From: Nocardia miyunensis NBRC 108239
GTDB lineage: Bacteria > Actinomycetota > Actinomycetes > Mycobacteriales > Mycobacteriaceae
NCBI RefSeq assembly: GCF_001613065.1
Contig: NZ_BDBQ01000051.1
Location: forward strand, 40,429 to 104,428
DNA length: 64,000 bases
Direction: 5' to 3'
Part shown: positions 62,830-64,000 of the stretch, piece by piece
Layout: each line of letters begins with the position of its first letter
How positions within the stretch are numbered: position 1 is the first letter of the stretch
Notes under the pieces: model-generated
Told to the model about the DNA's origin: nothing
Databases searched by the model: none
What the model saw: the letters and a program-made list of their open reading frames with translations, nothing else
Made by a program: the position numbers and the translations under genes

Positions 62830-62866
62830 CCGGAGCGGAGGAGCGAAGCGGGGGCCAAGAATACAG
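62830..62866 (-). repeat. Dispersed intergenic repeat, copy D (divergent short form)
   Basis: On the minus strand it reads CTGTATTCTTGGCCCCCGCT, then TCGCTCCTCCGCTCCGG, recognizable as the A/B/C element with several changes. It adjoins the terminator hairpin at 62866. Confidence 0.7.
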
Positions 62867-62910
62867 AAACCCCTGCGCGGGGCTGCGGTTCCCGCGCAGG
62901 GGTTTCTTTC
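62866..62910 (+). terminator. Strong 16-bp terminator hairpin
   Basis: GAAACCCCTGCGCGGG (62866-62881) pairs perfectly with CCCGCGCAGGGGTTTC (62891-62906) across a 9-base loop and is followed by TTTC. It is the strongest hairpin in the window and lies between convergent purH and the lipoprotein gene. Confidence 0.88.
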
Positions 62911-62949
62911 ATCCAGGCACCGGGCCGTATACATCCCGGGTCCCGGGTT

Positions 62950-62980
62950 TCGTCATCCCGGCTGACGCCGGGAATCGGTC
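62950..62980. repeat. REP-like hairpin CCCGGC-TGAC-GCCGGG
   Basis: TCATCCCGGCTGACGCCGGGAATC forms a short stem with arms CCCGGC/GCCGGG around TGAC. The flanking TCAT and GAATC resemble the ends of widespread REP-like extragenic palindromes. Confidence 0.5.
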
Positions 62981-63178
62981 TGGGGTTCCCCTTGTGCGGG
63001 ACGAGAATTCGGAGTAGCTCGACGAATGCGTCGGCCGGGGGAAGTGCGTGACATGAGTGCTCTGTGGGTGTTGGACTGGCCTGGAGTTTCTCTACGTAAC
63101 GCTTATGTCACGCAACGTATCACTTCCGAAGCGTCGCCGCTTCAGATGGTTAAGCTATAACCGCTGTTCAGAATGCTT

Positions 63179-63194
63179 TGTGATCGACATCACA
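63179..63194. promoter_or_regulatory. Crp/GlxR-type palindrome downstream of the lipoprotein gene
   Basis: TGTGATCGACATCACA matches TGTGA-N6-TCACA perfectly. It lies 14 bases beyond the stop of the minus-strand lipoprotein gene and has no start codon downstream on either side within a normal distance, so its target is unclear. Confidence 0.5.
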
Positions 63195-63207
63195 TTAGCT
63201 GGCGAAT

Positions 63208-63669
63208 TCATGCGGCGCTGAGCACCTTTCGATTGCCCAGAGGTTGCTTCAAGTGGATGTCGAGGGTGCCGAACACCGCGATCATGGTGCACATCCGGCC
63301 CTGCGCCTCCGGCAGGCGACCCGAATGCATGGCGACGGTGACGGTACTCGAGGTCTCGGTGGTGGTCACGTCGACGCCGAAGCAGTCCGGCGAGCCGATC
63401 TGGAAGTTCACCGCGATGCGATCGGCGGCGAGCGGGCTCCAGCTGTCGAAGGCCATCGGGTGCGCGTCGACGATGGCGGGATTCGCGGTGAACGTGCGCC
63501 CCGGATCGGGCGTGGCCTGTTCGGTCGGGGTGCTCGGCCCCGAGGTGGTGCTCGTGGTCGTATTCGCCTGTGTGCCACCGTTGTTCGCCTGTCCGCACCC
63601 GGCCGCCAGCACTGCCAGCAGGGTTGCGGCGGCCGCGCCGACGCGACGCGGTCCCGAATTCGCCTTCAT
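63208..63669 (-). CDS. Putative lipoprotein of unknown function
   Basis: The 153-residue protein has a signal sequence with hydrophobic core AAAATLLAVLAAG and lipobox LAAGC (~residue 19). A Thr/Ser/Pro/Asn-rich linker follows, then a beta-rich domain with two cysteines (DCFGVD, MCTM). It is probably exported and lipid-anchored. I do not recognize the family; similar small lipoproteins are common in mycolate-containing actinobacteria. ATG 63669 (MKANSGPRR) is chosen over upstream starts. Confidence 0.8.
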   Translation of the reverse strand: MKANSGPRRVGAAAATLLAVLAAGCGQANNGGTQANTTTSTTSGPSTPTEQATPDPGRTFTANPAIVDAHPMAFDSWSPLAADRIAVNFQIGSPDCFGVDVTTTETSSTVTVAMHSGRLPEAQGRMCTMIAVFGTLDIHLKQPLGNRKVLSAA

Positions 63670-63781
63670 GCGCCACACCCTAGTGGGCGGCGCCGCGGTT
63701 TCCATGGCGCGCACGGCGCGGCGCAACGCGAAGGGAACCCAAGGTGTGTAACGGGGCTCTCGCGTCTGGCCGAGGGGGCGG

Positions 63782-64000
63782 TCAGCGACTGGTGAACGGC
63801 AACAGGGCCATCTCGCGGGCGTTCTTCACCGCGATGGCGACCTGGCGTTGCTGCTGCGGGGTCAGGCCGGTGACTCGGCGGCTGCGGATCTTGCCGCGGT
63901 CGGAGATGAACGTGCGCAACAGGTTCACGTCCTTGTAGTCGACCACCTCGACGCCCGCGGCGATCAGGGGGTTCTTCTTCGGACGCCGTGCCTGCTCGGC
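63782..64000 (-). CDS. rpsR: 30S ribosomal protein S18, zinc-free (C-) paralogue, 3' part
   Basis: 72 C-terminal residues plus the stop are visible; the gene runs off the right edge. The ...KKNPLIAAGVEVVDYKD...LRTFISDRGKIRSRRVTG...QQQRQVAIAVKNAREMALLPF pattern is S18. Where the usual S18 has a CxxC zinc ligand pair just before the DYKD segment, this one has KKNPLIAAGVE. It is thus the C- type (like Rv2055c), normally expressed in zinc limitation under Zur with rpmB2, rpmG2 and rpsN2. Those genes would lie beyond the edge, and no Zur box is visible in this window. Confidence 0.93.
   Translation of the reverse strand, partial: AEQARRPKKNPLIAAGVEVVDYKDVNLLRTFISDRGKIRSRRVTGLTPQQQRQVAIAVKNAREMALLPFTSR

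Larger units (their letters stand above)
62642..63207. other. Repeat-rich convergent spacer after purH
   Basis: It holds a small palindrome (ACCGGTT...AACCGGT, 62711-62731), repeat copy D, a long terminator, a REP-like hairpin and a Crp/GlxR-type palindrome. No credible gene is seen. The lipoprotein gene on the other strand ends at its right border. Confidence 0.6.

Noticed and set aside
1..64000. CRISPR arrays, tRNAs, rRNAs, IS elements and riboswitches
   Set aside because: I saw no regularly spaced short repeats, cloverleaf genes, transposase motifs or conserved riboswitch cores on either strand, but a by-eye scan could miss a tRNA.

Overview
The window is high-GC actinobacterial DNA, most likely from Nocardia or a close mycolic-acid relative. 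The right half (46-63 kb) keeps the gene order of the Mycobacterium tuberculosis Rv0946c-Rv0957 block: pgi, chorismate mutase, uvrD1/pcrA, M23 peptidase, sucC, sucD, a DUF5336 membrane protein, a PerM-like protein, purN, purH. The gene styles elsewhere (GTG starts, ATGA overlaps, encapsulin-DyP pair, NRPS) agree with this.

Left end (1-12.3 kb): the 3' part of one giant non-ribosomal peptide synthetase gene, open at the left edge. It reads E(partial)-C-A-T-C-A-T-C-A-T-C and then a decayed adenylation-like stump, with no carrier or thioesterase domain at the end. A perfect hairpin terminator follows. Beyond it lie two relics, a Uma2-type nuclease fragment and a vanadium haloperoxidase N-terminal fragment, and then an MFS exporter.

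15.4-27.6 kb is a mosaic of housekeeping and accessory genes: Nudix hydrolase, a membrane protein, an encapsulin with its DyP peroxidase cargo, a cupin, thyA-folA, cobF, an Fpg/Nei glycosylase, a DUF1906 protein, a methyltransferase divergent from a TetR regulator with a visible paired operator, a carboxylesterase, DUF2630 and an ArsR regulator.

27.7-38.0 kb is the most interesting island and looks like a compact iron- or metal-responsive system. An uptake ABC transporter (lipoprotein, permease, ATPase) is divergent from a translationally coupled operon. That operon encodes an SbnB-like dehydrogenase, a PLP decarboxylase, an SbnA-like synthase and a MATE exporter. A divergently arranged two-component system follows. 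Three sequences resembling DtxR/IdeR iron boxes (each 15/19 by eye) sit in the two divergent promoter regions. SbnA and SbnB are the L-2,3-diaminopropionate pathway of staphyloferrin B, but no siderophore synthetase (NIS or NRPS) is present in the island.

38.3-46 kb holds a MocR/PdxR-type regulator divergent from a PPOX-family flavoprotein, a condensation-fold acyltransferase, and a fatty-acid module: enoyl-CoA hydratase divergent from a TetR regulator and an AidB-like acyl-CoA dehydrogenase, with a long palindromic operator. 46-63 kb is the conserved core block with an aldehyde dehydrogenase inserted. The right edge has a lipoprotein and the 3' part of a zinc-ligand-free (C-) ribosomal protein S18 paralogue, which runs off the window.

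Dispersed elements: a roughly 35-150 bp intergenic repeat occurs four times (27.05, 37.98, 53.14, 62.83 kb). There is also a nested palindrome at 53.05 kb, a 141-bp tandem duplication at the 3' end of the enoyl-CoA hydratase gene, and two perfect Crp/GlxR-type palindromes. I found no tRNA, rRNA, CRISPR array, IS element or riboswitch.
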